From a virus, in the IMG/VR virus record IMGVR_UViG_3300010371_000042, positions 1-56,859 of that record: a stretch of DNA of 56,859 nucleotides; one strand, written 5' to 3'. Below the pieces are notes generated by a model. That model was not told where the DNA came from and ran no database searches. It saw nothing but the letters and a program-made list of their open reading frames with translations. Each line of letters begins with the position of its first letter. The stretch's first letter is position 1. Below, piece after piece: positions 1 through 6,775 of the stretch. The position numbers were made by a program, and so were the translations under genes.

Positions 1-11
1 ACGATCTTCAT
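1..11 (-). CDS. 5' end of a small leftward gene that continues across the window junction
   Basis: An ATG at 11-9 on the minus strand is preceded by a near-perfect Shine-Dalgarno (AAAGGAGG, 20-27) at 8-base spacing. Only M-K-I and two bases of a valine codon lie at this end. If the two ends of the window are joined, the frame continues through 56859-56751 as a 39-residue protein ending in TGA. It shares no family I recognise. It is driven by the promoter at 83-110. Confidence 0.6.
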
Positions 12-80
12 CGTACGGGCCTCCTTTCAGGACCGTGCCAGGCCCGGGGCGTTATCAGCGCCGCCGGGCTCTTTCACCCC

Positions 81-296
81 TCAACCTAGCACCGGGTTCC
101 GGTGTGTCAACCGGATAAGCATGCGGTGTCCTTCCGGCACGAGGTGCGGGTATCGGCGGATGAACTCCTGCTCGCACTCGAAGTGACAGTGCATGCCATC
201 GGGCCCCCAGCTCCACCGCTTCCCACCTTCTGCCATCGGTGCGCAACGCTCGCCGCATACGATACAGGTCTTCTCCTTGGTCTCAGGCTCGTGCAT
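81..296 (-). CDS. Small putative zinc-binding protein, last gene of the left early operon
   Basis: 71 residues from ATG at 296, preceded by AAAGGA about 9 bases upstream. A CxxC pair (CIVCGERC, near residues 11-18) followed by a Cys/His cluster (HCHFEC, residues 36-41) suggests a zinc finger or treble-clef fold. No known family was recognised. It is the promoter-distal gene of the minus-strand operon, separated from the previous gene by about 50 bases rather than overlapping it. A regulatory or nucleic-acid-binding role is inference. Confidence 0.65.
   Translation of the reverse strand: MHEPETKEKTCIVCGERCAPMAEGGKRWSWGPDGMHCHFECEQEFIRRYPHLVPEGHRMLIRLTHRNPVLG
83..110 (-). promoter_or_regulatory. 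Leftward sigma70-type promoter with a palindromic operator in its spacer
   Basis: On the minus strand there is a consensus -35 (TTGACA, 110-105), a 16-base spacer and a -10 TAGGTT (88-83). The spacer holds a perfect 6-3-6 inverted repeat, CACCGG-AAC-CCGGTG (90-104), so the promoter is probably repressible. Transcription would start near 76 and reach the ATG at 11 after about 65 bases. The promoter overlaps the 3' end of the early operon's last gene. Confidence 0.65.
109..123. repeat. 15-bp inverted repeat, left copy
   Basis: AACCGGATAAGCATG here is repeated exactly, in inverse orientation, at 56737-56751. On the circularised map the two copies flank the small leftward unit driven from 83-110. 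This copy abuts the -35 box and also encodes part of the C-terminus of the 81-296 gene. Confidence 0.6.
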
Positions 297-347
297 CTCG
301 TCCGTTCCTTTCCTTTGATTCCTGAGTTGAAGCGCGCACGCGGCGAT

Positions 348-476
348 TCATGTGTCCAACTCGATCCATCCCCTGAGCCCCTCCCACGCGCCGACGCGCC
401 ACGCGTGCAGCGCCGCGGCCGCGCGCGGGCGCAGACCGAACGCCAGCGGCACGCGGAAGGGGCCCAGGGCGATCAT
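348..476 (-). CDS. Hypothetical 42-residue protein
   Basis: The ATG at 476 overlaps the stop of the upstream gene as ATGA, the arrangement used throughout this operon, and this decides the start. The product is short, basic and tryptophan-containing with no recognised motif. Operon continuity is the main reason to believe it is real. Confidence 0.45.
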   Translation of the reverse strand: MIALGPFRVPLAFGLRPRAAAALHAWRVGAWEGLRGWIELDT

Positions 477-823
477 CGGTCCCCCGCGGCCGCAAGACGC
501 GCCTCGCGATCGGCGAGTCGCACCGCCGCGAGCCACGAGTGCACCGTCTTCGGAACCACGCCGTAGTCGCGGGCGACGTCGGCGACAGACGCTCCCTCGG
601 CCACGAGCCGCGCTGCTGCGCGCGCCCGGTCCGGCACCGACTGCTCGCCGCGGGGCGCGAACGAGCCGGGAAGGCGCTGGACGCTGCCCTCTTGCCAGAT
701 CCTACGCTCGCCATCCTGCATCTCCACGAGCAACTCGAACCCATGGACCTCAACGACGACGCCCACGCGGTCGGTGTGATGCAGGCGCACGCGGTCGCCG
801 GGGCTCAGCACGACGGGCCTCAC
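473..823 (-). CDS. Helix-turn-helix protein with an N-terminal KOW-like strand segment
   Basis: 116 residues from GTG at 823, overlapping the upstream stop as GTGA. Residues 1-50 are beta-rich (GDRVRLHHTDRVGVVVEVHG), like small SH3/KOW folds. Residues 65-115 form a transposase-type helix-turn-helix with the spacing of an HTH_23 domain (VADVARDYGVVPKTVHSWL). A DNA-binding role is likely; its target is unknown. Confidence 0.7.
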   Translation of the reverse strand: MRPVVLSPGDRVRLHHTDRVGVVVEVHGFELLVEMQDGERRIWQEGSVQRLPGSFAPRGEQSVPDRARAAARLVAEGASVADVARDYGVVPKTVHSWLAAVRLADREARLAAAGDR

Positions 824-1320
824 GTGCGACCCGCCAGCGCGGCGTCGATGCGCGTCCCGAGATCCGACGTCAACGACGTCGCCAGCTCTGCGCGGGCCTC
901 GCGCAGTAGCGCCTCCACTTCGGCGTACAGCCCCACGTGGAGGTCCCGCGACTCATTCGCCTCGTTGAGCGCTCGCAGCGCATCATCGCGTGCGTTCTCC
1001 GCGTCGGCGGCCCGACGTCCCAGTTCGCGATAGCCGTCGAGCCTCTCGTTGGCCGCGCGCTCGACCATGAATTGGACGTCCTCGCGCGCCTTGTCCCTCT
1101 CGGCGCGGAGCGCCTCGACCTCGGCGTCGACGGGCCCCATGACGCCCACCGGCCCCCGCGGGCACGCGATCGTGAACTCCCCCGCCTGGTCCTGCACGAC
1201 GGTGCGCACCAGGGCGTCGCGCGCTCGCGGAAGCTGCGTCACCTGGACGCCGAGGAGATCGAAGCCGAGGAGCGAGCACTCGGCTTGTAGCGCTACGATG
1301 GCTTTCTCGAGGGGAGTCAT
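820..1320 (-). CDS. Hypothetical coiled-coil protein
   Basis: 166 residues from ATG at 1320, coupled by ATGA to the upstream gene. Residues about 68-150 are rich in Glu, Arg and Ala with heptad character (EVEALRAERDKAREDVQFM), predicting a coiled coil. The N-terminal part is a mixed globular segment. No family was recognised. Its position beside the recombination genes suggests an accessory role in early DNA metabolism, but nothing in the sequence proves this. Confidence 0.65.
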   Translation of the reverse strand: MTPLEKAIVALQAECSLLGFDLLGVQVTQLPRARDALVRTVVQDQAGEFTIACPRGPVGVMGPVDAEVEALRAERDKAREDVQFMVERAANERLDGYRELGRRAADAENARDDALRALNEANESRDLHVGLYAEVEALLREARAELATSLTSDLGTRIDAALAGRT

Positions 1321-1871
1321 GCGGTCTCCGTCATGAAGTCGTCGTCACCAAACACCTCGTCATCGAACGGGGCACCGGTGGCGTCCTCGGGCGCCGACGC
1401 GGGCGGTGCGCCCGGTCGCGTACCGCTGGCTCCGGGTCGCCGCCCCGTCGGTCGCCCGCCGCCGCCAGGTCGCCCCGGCGCGGGCGCGCGGGCGTCCGAG
1501 CCCGGTCGCGCCCCCGACGCCGCGGGCTCGGGTGGCGTCCACCCCGAGCGCAGGCGCCGGGCCCACGTGCGCGCGCGGCGCGCGTCGATACGCGAATACG
1601 TCGCGTACTTCTCCTTGCCCGGCTTCGGGTTGTCGGCCGACCACGCGAGCGCCTCGGCGAGCACGTCGAGAAAGTCAGGCTCGCAGGCGCTGAAGTGCCG
1701 ACCGACGTGGTTCGCGCCGTGCCACGCCTTCGGCGAGAATCGCACCTCGGGGTCCGCGCGGGGCCCGCGCATCTCCTCGTCGCTCGCGAAGAGGCCCGAG
1801 GCGCGCTCGAGGTACGCAACGCGCGCCTGCAGCGCCGCGAAGGCCTCCCGGAGCTTCTCCTCGTCGATCAC
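1317..1871 (-). CDS. Conserved phage protein of unknown function, recombination-module neighbour
   Basis: 184 residues. The start is taken as GTG at 1871, which overlaps the stop of the nuclease gene as GTGA; a longer in-frame reading upstream would run through the nuclease gene. The N-terminal 115 residues contain WHGANHVGRHFSACEPDFL and a region of DARRARTWARRLRSG type. From memory these resemble a widespread phage protein found beside RecT-like and single-strand-binding genes. The C-terminal 65 residues are Pro/Gly/Ala/Arg-rich and probably disordered, ending in an acidic tip (DDEVFGDDDF). Such a tail is reminiscent of single-strand-binding proteins, but no OB fold is evident. Confidence 0.65.
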   Translation of the reverse strand: MIDEEKLREAFAALQARVAYLERASGLFASDEEMRGPRADPEVRFSPKAWHGANHVGRHFSACEPDFLDVLAEALAWSADNPKPGKEKYATYSRIDARRARTWARRLRSGWTPPEPAASGARPGSDARAPAPGRPGGGGRPTGRRPGASGTRPGAPPASAPEDATGAPFDDEVFGDDDFMTETA

Positions 1872-2998
1872 GCGGCCCGTCCTCGCTGCGGCTTCGGCGC
1901 GTTGACGGTGCGGACCTGCTTGATCTCGACGCTGTTGTAGCAGCCCGCGATCTGCTCCTTCGTCGCGCCGAGCTGCTCGAGGAGCGCGAGCGCCGCCTTC
2001 GCGCTGAACTGCTCCTTCGGATACGCGATGCTCTTCGCGGCGTGCATGCCGTCGGGCAGGAGCACCACGCCCACGCGGTGGATCCGACCCTTGAGCGAGT
2101 CGAGGATCCGCTCGAGCAGCGGCGCCGCTCGGTCGTGCGCCTTCTCCCACGCCGCCCCCACCTCGTGCGGCGTCATCGCCTCCACGCGCGCATCGAGTGC
2201 CGCGAGGTCCGACAGCATGGCGCGCGCGAGCCGCATCTTCGCCGGGCAGTGGTCGGACGCCGGGCAGTGGTCGCACCACGAGCCCTCGGCGACGTCCGGT
2301 GTCCCGCCAGCGAGGTACACGCGCCGCGCATCGTGCCCGCGCTCGAGCGCCGCCTCGTACTCGTCGAGGAAGAGATCCACGTCGAGGCGCGTGAAGACGA
2401 AGCGGTCGCGATCCCACACATCGCCGGAGGCGCGGACCTTGGCGATCCGAAACTCCACCTCGTCGACATCCCACTCCGTGAGCATGATCGCCGCGGCGAA
2501 GAAGAGACCCTGGCCGTTTCGTTCCGCGGGGGTGACGTCGAGGAAGCCCGTCTTCGTATCGAGCACGACGACGCGGCGCGGGATGGTGCGATGCCGCCCC
2601 TTGATGTCCAGGCTCCCGGGCACCTCCGTGTCCGCGAGCGGCGCGCCAGTTCGCGCCGCGGCCTGCTCGTAGCCACGCCCGATGTTGTGGCCGAGCATCC
2701 GCGCCGCGCGGGCGTGCACGTCGATCGCGTACGCGACCTCGCACTCGAGGTCCGCGAGATCCCCGCCGAGCGCCGACCAGTCGATGAGCACGCACGTCGC
2801 GCGGTACGCCGGCTCGACCTGCTCGAGCGCTTCGCGGGGATCGCGCCCGGTCAGGGCGTCACGGATGTAGCCGTGGAGCTGCGTGCCGCGCGCTGCCCAC
2901 GGGCCGGAGCGATCGACACGCGGGAACGCGAGCCACGCCGGGCACGCGAGCGTCCGATCGCTGGCCGACGCGGAGCCGTTCGGGAGGGCGGCGCTCAT
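1868..2998 (-). CDS. PD-(D/E)XK nuclease, Cas4/RecB-like, likely partner of the RecT-like protein
   Basis: 376 residues from ATG at 2998 (ATGA overlap). The RecB-nuclease signature is visible: H42 in GTQLHG, an acidic residue D131 and the D147-x-K149 motif in VVLDTKTGF. Cysteines at residue 19 (LACPAW) and near the C-terminal third (WCDHCPASDHCPAK) match the one-plus-three cysteine pattern that holds an iron-sulphur cluster in Cas4 and AddB-type nucleases. It probably resects DNA ends for the annealing protein encoded directly upstream, forming an exonuclease-annealase pair for phage recombination. Confidence 0.8.
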   Translation of the reverse strand: MSAALPNGSASASDRTLACPAWLAFPRVDRSGPWAARGTQLHGYIRDALTGRDPREALEQVEPAYRATCVLIDWSALGGDLADLECEVAYAIDVHARAARMLGHNIGRGYEQAAARTGAPLADTEVPGSLDIKGRHRTIPRRVVVLDTKTGFLDVTPAERNGQGLFFAAAIMLTEWDVDEVEFRIAKVRASGDVWDRDRFVFTRLDVDLFLDEYEAALERGHDARRVYLAGGTPDVAEGSWCDHCPASDHCPAKMRLARAMLSDLAALDARVEAMTPHEVGAAWEKAHDRAAPLLERILDSLKGRIHRVGVVLLPDGMHAAKSIAYPKEQFSAKAALALLEQLGATKEQIAGCYNSVEIKQVRTVNAPKPQRGRAA

Positions 2999-4056
2999 TG
3001 GGCCTGACCGAAGGGGGGCTCGGGGAAGTCGGGCCCGTCGTAGGCGTCGCCGCGCTTCTCCGGGGGCAGGTACTGGCCGCGCGGCTGCGTGGGCGCGGGC
3101 GTGGGCGTGGGCGCGGGCGCGGGCGCCACCTTTTTCGCCTCGCCGACGGTCATGTTGTAGAAGCGCTGGCACTCGTCCACGAGATCCTTCGGAGCCTCGG
3201 CCGAGAAGCGCTTGAACGTCTCGCGCATCGCCTTGATCCGATCGCGATCACGAGCCCCGACGGCGTCGGAGATCTCCTGCTTGAGCGCCTCGGCTTCCGC
3301 CGCGAAGTCGCGCGCGGGCGTCGCCGCGGCCTGGGGCGGCGCGGGCACGTGCGCGGGGATCTGCCCGCGGGTCGCCGCCTCCGCCGCGGCGCGGAGCTCC
3401 CGCTCGGAGCGCTCCTCGTCCTCGATGTCCTCGCGCGTGGCGAGCGAGTTGAGGACGTCCGCGCCGATGATGTCGCAGAGCCGCCCGCACGCGCGCCACT
3501 GCAGCATGGGCCCCGGGTGCCGGTCGTAGTTGTTGAGCGAGGCCCCGGCGGAGTTGGTGCGCCCGTCGCCACGCCCCACGAGGCCCGCGACGCGCGCGTC
3601 CTCGATGGTGAACCGGTACTCGATCGGCTCCTCGCCGGGGCCGACGCGCTTGGCCACCCAGATCGCCTCGTCGTCGCCGAGCTTCTTCGGGCGGATGTAC
3701 TCGATGACGTCCTTGCGCGACTGCAGGAGCGCGAGCTTCAGCTTCGCGTACATGCACGGCGTCTTGAGACCCGTCTTCTGGTTCTCGACGAGAGCGATCC
3801 CCTGGATCGAAGCCATCGCGGGGATGCCGAGGGGGCGGCCGATCAGGATGCGCGCATACGCCTCGTCGGGGGTCGCGGTCAGCGCCGACGCGGCGGCGGC
3901 CTGCGCGATCTCCCATCCCTCGTCGGGCGTCGTCGGCTCGAGCGCGAGGCGGTAGCGCTCCGTCTGGTCGTTGAACTCGAGGAGCGTCGGGTTGCGGCGC
4001 ACGATGGGCGCGGGCGCGGCGGGGGCGGTTCCGTTCTGCGGGGCGGTGGCAGTCAT
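2995..4056 (-). CDS. recT: RecT-like single-strand DNA annealing protein
   Basis: 353 residues from ATG at 4056, with AAAGGA upstream. The core (about residues 25-215) has the RecT pattern: a G-x-P-x-M-A-x-I-x-G stretch (GRPLGIPAMASIQGIALVE), a segment tied to substrate strands, and a late motif where an Arg-rich helix follows PGPMLQWRACGRLCDIIG. The C-terminal 130 residues are Glu/Ala-rich and end in a long Pro-Ala-Thr linker plus an acidic tip. It probably anneals the single strands made by the downstream nuclease. Assignment rests on motif pattern, so a neighbouring annealase family is possible. Confidence 0.75.
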   Translation of the reverse strand: MTATAPQNGTAPAAPAPIVRRNPTLLEFNDQTERYRLALEPTTPDEGWEIAQAAAASALTATPDEAYARILIGRPLGIPAMASIQGIALVENQKTGLKTPCMYAKLKLALLQSRKDVIEYIRPKKLGDDEAIWVAKRVGPGEEPIEYRFTIEDARVAGLVGRGDGRTNSAGASLNNYDRHPGPMLQWRACGRLCDIIGADVLNSLATREDIEDEERSERELRAAAEAATRGQIPAHVPAPPQAAATPARDFAAEAEALKQEISDAVGARDRDRIKAMRETFKRFSAEAPKDLVDECQRFYNMTVGEAKKVAPAPAPTPTPAPTQPRGQYLPPEKRGDAYDGPDFPEPPFGQAQ

Positions 4057-4093
4057 CGAAGTTGGATCCTTTCGTGGAGTGGCAAGTTGGGAG

Positions 4094-4288
4094 TCACGCC
4101 GCGCGGAGGCCCAGCGCGATCTCGACGTCACGGAGCGTCGTCGCGAGCACCGGGTCGGCGACGCGCGGCAGGCCGTCGTCGTCGATTGCGACCTGGCGGT
4201 TCGCGAGGAAGCGGAGCTTCACGCCCGGGTCGAGCGAGCGCCACACGGCGCGGTGGATGGGTTCGTGGTGGACGAGGCCGAGCTTCAT
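4094..4288 (-). CDS. Hypothetical 64-residue protein
   Basis: ATG at 4288 overlaps the upstream stop by one base (TGATG), which fixes the start. The product (MKLGLVHHEPIHRAVWRSLD...) is a compact mixed protein with no recognised domain. It lies immediately upstream of the RecT-like gene in the same operon. Confidence 0.6.
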   Translation of the reverse strand: MKLGLVHHEPIHRAVWRSLDPGVKLRFLANRQVAIDDDGLPRVADPVLATTLRDVEIALGLRAA

Positions 4289-4641
4289 CAGACGGCCTCC
4301 TTGACTGCGAGCGCCTCGACAGCAGCCACGGGCGGGAAGCACGCAGCCACGATCGCGTCGGCGAGAGCGCGGCGGCGCTTCCGGATCACGGGGCCCATCG
4401 CCCACGACTCGTCGTCGTCCAGATCGAGGCTCTCGAACCTGTAGAGAGACGCCACCGCCTTGAGGATGTCCGGGCGGTCCACCAACTCGTCGACCTGCGC
4501 TCGATCCGCAAGCACGCCGCCGACGTTGTCCCAGGCGCGCGCCAGGCGATGGGCGCTCTCCTCCTGGAGAGCCGGATACCGGGCGTTCCCCTTGTGCTCC
4601 TGCAGCGCGTTCACGAACTCGATGATCTCGGCGATGTTCAC
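4288..4641 (-). CDS. Hypothetical protein
   Basis: 117 residues from GTG at 4641 (GTGA overlap). It is helical and acidic in the middle (DLDDDESWAMG, near residues 74-84) with a hydrophobic Ala/Val-rich C-terminus. No domain was recognised. Coupling to both neighbours shows that it belongs to the early operon. Confidence 0.6.
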   Translation of the reverse strand: MNIAEIIEFVNALQEHKGNARYPALQEESAHRLARAWDNVGGVLADRAQVDELVDRPDILKAVASLYRFESLDLDDDESWAMGPVIRKRRRALADAIVAACFPPVAAVEALAVKEAV

Positions 4642-4871
4642 GTGTGGCTCCTTCCCCGCGCGGCGAGCGCGGTGCGGATCTTCGTTTCGGAGTCGGACGG
4701 CGGCAGGGAGTCGAAGGCGGCGGCCATGCGCCGGAGCGCGCCCTCCGCCGCGGCGCTCTGGCGCGGGTAGGCCTTCGCGAGGCCCTTGATCTCGAGCAGC
4801 CCGTCGAGCGCGGCCTGCGCGGCGGCGCGCCACTGGCGGCCGGTGGGCTTCGGGGTGCGGGCGCCGGTCAC
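4638..4871 (-). CDS. Hypothetical basic helical protein
   Basis: 77 residues from GTG at 4871, overlapping the upstream stop as GTGA. The sequence is Ala/Arg-rich and helical throughout. No motif was recognised. Confidence 0.55.
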   Translation of the reverse strand: MTGARTPKPTGRQWRAAAQAALDGLLEIKGLAKAYPRQSAAAEGALRRMAAAFDSLPPSDSETKIRTALAARGRSHT

Positions 4872-5050
4872 GGCCGGACCTCGCGCAGGAGCTTCGAGCC
4901 CTCGCAGGGCTCCGGGTAGAGCGAGACGACGAAGTGGTCGAGCGGATGCTCCGACTGCGCGAAGACGTAATACGACCTACCGGTCGCGCTCGCGCGGCGC
5001 TGCGCAGCGGCCAGCGCGTCGTCGAACTTCAGGAAGCGCGGGGGCCTCAC
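4868..5050 (-). CDS. Hypothetical 60-residue protein
   Basis: GTG at 5050 overlaps the upstream stop (GTGA). An N-terminal helix (FDDALAAAQRRASATG) is followed by strand-like segments (SYYVFAQSE, HFVVSLYPE), a small alpha-beta fold. The function is unknown. Confidence 0.55.
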   Translation of the reverse strand: MRPPRFLKFDDALAAAQRRASATGRSYYVFAQSEHPLDHFVVSLYPEPCEGSKLLREVRP

Positions 5051-5319
5051 GCTGCCCTCGCGCGCGCGGCCTCGCGCTCGTCGATGCGCGCCAGCTCGCG
5101 CCGGGCGAGGGCCAGCGCGGCATCGTAGGTGCGTCGCACGAAGAGGCGCCGAACGCCCGGACCGCGCTCCTCGATGACCACCATTTGGCGCCGGGTCCTC
5201 ACGAAGTAGACGGTGTGACCGTCCGAAGCGGCGCCGCGTTCGATGTCCGCGAAGCCGTACTCGCCGATGACGTGCACGCTCAACGGCGAGACGTAGAAGC
5301 GGCCGATGCGGCGGCTCAA
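5047..5319 (-). CDS. Hypothetical protein with a TTG start
   Basis: 90 residues. The start is TTG at 5319, chosen because it overlaps the upstream stop as TTGA like its neighbours; no ATG or GTG fits as well. The product has a beta-rich N-terminal half (YVSPLSVHVIGEYG, TVYFVRTRRQMVVIEE) and a helical basic C-terminus. No family was recognised. Confidence 0.55.
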   Translation of the reverse strand: MSRRIGRFYVSPLSVHVIGEYGFADIERGAASDGHTVYFVRTRRQMVVIEERGPGVRRLFVRRTYDAALALARRELARIDEREAARARAA

Positions 5320-5561
5320 GACGCCACCCCGAGCGCAGCCGCGCTCCGGGCCGCGCGGAGGCAGCGCACGCAGACCGCGCCGCCGGAGAGCGTCGCGACG
5401 GCCGGCATGCCGCAGCCGCGCGTGTCGCAGGGGACGACCGTCGCCGCGCGGGCCATCGCCTGCGCGCGCATCATCGCGACGAGGTGCGGACGGCCGCGGA
5501 GCTGCCCGCGGGCGAAGCGCGGGAGGCGCACCATCATGGTGCCGAGGGGGAGCCGGATCAC
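5316..5561 (-). CDS. Small putative zinc-ribbon protein
   Basis: 81 residues from GTG at 5561 (GTGA overlap). The C-terminal half carries four cysteines in two pairs (CDTRGC and CVRC), spaced as in a zinc ribbon. The N-terminal half is basic and hydrophobic. It is one of several tiny cysteine-pair proteins in this genome. Confidence 0.6.
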   Translation of the reverse strand: MIRLPLGTMMVRLPRFARGQLRGRPHLVAMMRAQAMARAATVVPCDTRGCGMPAVATLSGGAVCVRCLRAARSAAALGVAS

Positions 5562-5941
5562 GTCGCCACCTTCGGCGTCAGCGCGACGGAGATATCGCAG
5601 ACGACCATGCAGCCGCTCTCGATCACGAAGCCGCCGTAGAGGCTGCCGTCCTCGCCCACGAAATACCCCGACAGCTTCCCGGTGATCATCGGCGCGATGA
5701 GCGCGAGCGTCTTCTCGCTGACGTGATTGCCGTTGAACCAACACTGGTGCTTCGGGATGTCGACGCGTCCGTCCGGCATCCCGACATCGATGGCGTCATT
5801 CGCCGCGTTCCTCATGGCGTCGAGAAAGCTCGACTCGACGAAGGCGTCGCCCTTCGCAAGGGCTCGACGCGCCCTCCCGACGTCGATCGCCCTCATGTTC
5901 GCGGCGCACTCGATCGTGACCAATTGACCGCGGTAGCTCAC
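5558..5941 (-). CDS. Hypothetical protein
   Basis: 127 residues from GTG at 5941, coupled by GTGA. It has a helical N-terminal half and a C-terminal half predicted as beta strands (GYFVGEDGSLYGGFVIESG, CMVVCDISVAL). No catalytic motif or known family was seen. It is the second gene of the early operon, so it is made early. Confidence 0.6.
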   Translation of the reverse strand: MSYRGQLVTIECAANMRAIDVGRARRALAKGDAFVESSFLDAMRNAANDAIDVGMPDGRVDIPKHQCWFNGNHVSEKTLALIAPMITGKLSGYFVGEDGSLYGGFVIESGCMVVCDISVALTPKVAT

Positions 5942-6279
5942 GACACGGCCTCGAACGCCGGCGGCGGCGCGGGGATGGTGTCATGCGCGCGCGGCACCGG
6001 CTGGATCACGAGGTCGATGCGGGCGACGTCGGACGTGCGCCGGAGCGCGTCGAGCAGCTCCTCCAGGTCCGCGCGGGCGCTCGAGGGCCACGCGATGCAG
6101 CGACGCGGCGGCGAGTACTTGCCCGCGCCGACGAGGGGGAAGTCGTGATCCAAGTCGGCCCCGAACGCGTCGACGAAGTCGCGCAGCGTGTCGGGGTGGC
6201 CGGAGAGAACGACGGCGATTCCGCCGTCGCTCGTGGTCGGGGTCGCGGTGATCGGGTCCGTGGGGTGGCACCGTTCCAT
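5938..6279 (-). CDS. First gene of the left early operon; hypothetical
   Basis: 113 residues. The start is ATG at 6279, one base past the predicted transcription start of the promoter at 6287-6316. No Shine-Dalgarno precedes it, which fits a leaderless message. A TTG at 6288 could extend the frame by three residues but would lie in the -10 box. The N-terminus is Thr/Pro-rich and a central helical segment (DLEELLDALRRTSDVA) is clear. Function is unknown. As first gene in an operon repressed in the lysogen, it could act in the lytic switch. Confidence 0.65.
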   Translation of the reverse strand: MERCHPTDPITATPTTSDGGIAVVLSGHPDTLRDFVDAFGADLDHDFPLVGAGKYSPPRRCIAWPSSARADLEELLDALRRTSDVARIDLVIQPVPRAHDTIPAPPPAFEAVS

Positions 6280-6286
6280 GGGTGCC

Positions 6287-6316
6287 AATGTAACGCTCCA
6301 TACGGAACCGTGTCAA
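6287..6316 (-). promoter_or_regulatory. Left early promoter (PL-like), predicted leaderless, with operator in its spacer
   Basis: Minus strand: -35 TTGACA (6316-6311, consensus), 18-base spacer, -10 TACATT (6292-6287). Transcription would begin about 6280, adjacent to the ATG at 6279. The spacer contains the operator CGCTCC-N4-GGAACC (plus strand 6294-6309). The palindrome GGAACGTTCC (6319-6328) lies two bases upstream of the -35. The rightward promoter at 6776-6804 has the same arrangement. Confidence 0.7.
6294..6309. promoter_or_regulatory. Repressor operator in the left promoter spacer
   Basis: CGCTCC-atac-GGAACC is a near inverted repeat (half-site CGTTCC, 4-base centre). It matches sites at 6754-6769 and 6782-6797. 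Binding here would block polymerase between the -35 and -10. Repressor identity is inferred from the adjacent gene. Confidence 0.6.
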
Positions 6317-6318
6317 GC

Positions 6319-6328
6319 GGAACGTTCC
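6319..6328. promoter_or_regulatory. Second operator of the left promoter
   Basis: Perfect 10-bp palindrome GGAACGTTCC placed just upstream of the -35. The identical sequence sits at 6764-6773 at the same distance from the rightward -35. Confidence 0.6.
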
Positions 6329-6339
6329 ACGAAACCGCC

Positions 6340-6354
6340 AGCCCGTAGCGGGCT
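6340..6354 (-). terminator. Hairpin after the repressor gene
   Basis: AGCCCG-TAG-CGGGCT forms a 6-bp GC stem with a 3-base loop. It lies 17 bases past the repressor stop and before the left early promoter. The U-run after it is weak (TTT), so termination may be partial. Confidence 0.4.
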
Positions 6355-6370
6355 CCGTCTGGGAGACCGT

Positions 6371-6706
6371 CTACCGTCTGGCGATCATCGCGGAGGGCGG
6401 GATGGGCGTCTCGTCACTTTTAGGACGGGCGTCGGAGGGTCGATCCTCCTTCGCCCGAGCGCTCCGTCGTTGCAGCAGCTCCGCGAGCTGCTTTTTGCCG
6501 GCGATGTAATCGTTCAGGTCCGAAACCGAAATCCCGTAGCCACGAGCCACTGCCTCCAGTGACCTGAACTTGGAGAGCCCACGTTTCGCGGTCTCCCATC
6601 GGTTGTACGTCGTCCTGGACACGCCGCATCGCTCTGCGGCGTCGTCCTGCGACCAGCCGAAGGCTGCGCGCAGAGCTGTCAGGGGTCCGCTTCTCTCCGG
6701 CTTCAT
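6371..6706 (-). CDS. CI-like lysogeny repressor, XRE-type helix-turn-helix
   Basis: 111 residues from ATG at 6706; a GTG at 6745 in the same frame would add 13 residues but lies upstream of the likely promoter. Residues 8-62 are an XRE/Cro-CI domain (LRAAFGWSQDDAAERCGVSR, then TTYNRWETAKRG). The remaining 45 residues are basic and disordered-looking, with no LexA-type peptidase domain, so induction would not be by RecA-stimulated self-cleavage. Its position between two early promoters, reading leftward, mirrors lambda cI. It probably binds the CGCTCC-N4-GGAACG sites. Confidence 0.75.
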   Translation of the reverse strand: MKPERSGPLTALRAAFGWSQDDAAERCGVSRTTYNRWETAKRGLSKFRSLEAVARGYGISVSDLNDYIAGKKQLAELLQRRSARAKEDRPSDARPKSDETPIPPSAMIARR

Positions 6707-6725
6707 GTTGTTGCCCACGTTCCGA

Positions 6726-6753
6726 ATGGTACCTTTTTGGGACACCCAGTCAC
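6726..6753 (-). promoter_or_regulatory. Possible repressor-maintenance promoter (PRM-like)
   Basis: Minus strand GTGACT (6753-6748), 16-base spacer, TACCAT (6731-6726), giving a start near 6719, about a dozen bases before the repressor ATG. The -35 abuts the operator at 6754-6773, so bound repressor could contact polymerase. The boxes are weak. Confidence 0.35.
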
Positions 6754-6773
6754 CGCTCCACGCGGAACGTTCC
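6754..6773. promoter_or_regulatory. Repressor operator, composite site upstream of the right promoter
   Basis: CGCTCC-acgc-GGAACG runs directly into TTCC, so the inverted-repeat operator and the palindrome GGAACGTTCC (6764-6773) overlap. It lies between the predicted repressor promoter and the rightward -35. Confidence 0.65.
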
Positions 6774-6775
6774 CC

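Noticed and set aside
1317-2795. Longer minus-strand frame giving 492 residues
   Set aside because: The upstream 300 residues are an Arg-rich shadow of the nuclease gene; the GTG at 1871 with GTGA overlap fits the operon.
6371-6745. GTG start for the repressor
   Set aside because: It would add 13 residues but lies upstream of the predicted repressor transcription start; ATG 6706 preserves the whole helix-turn-helix.
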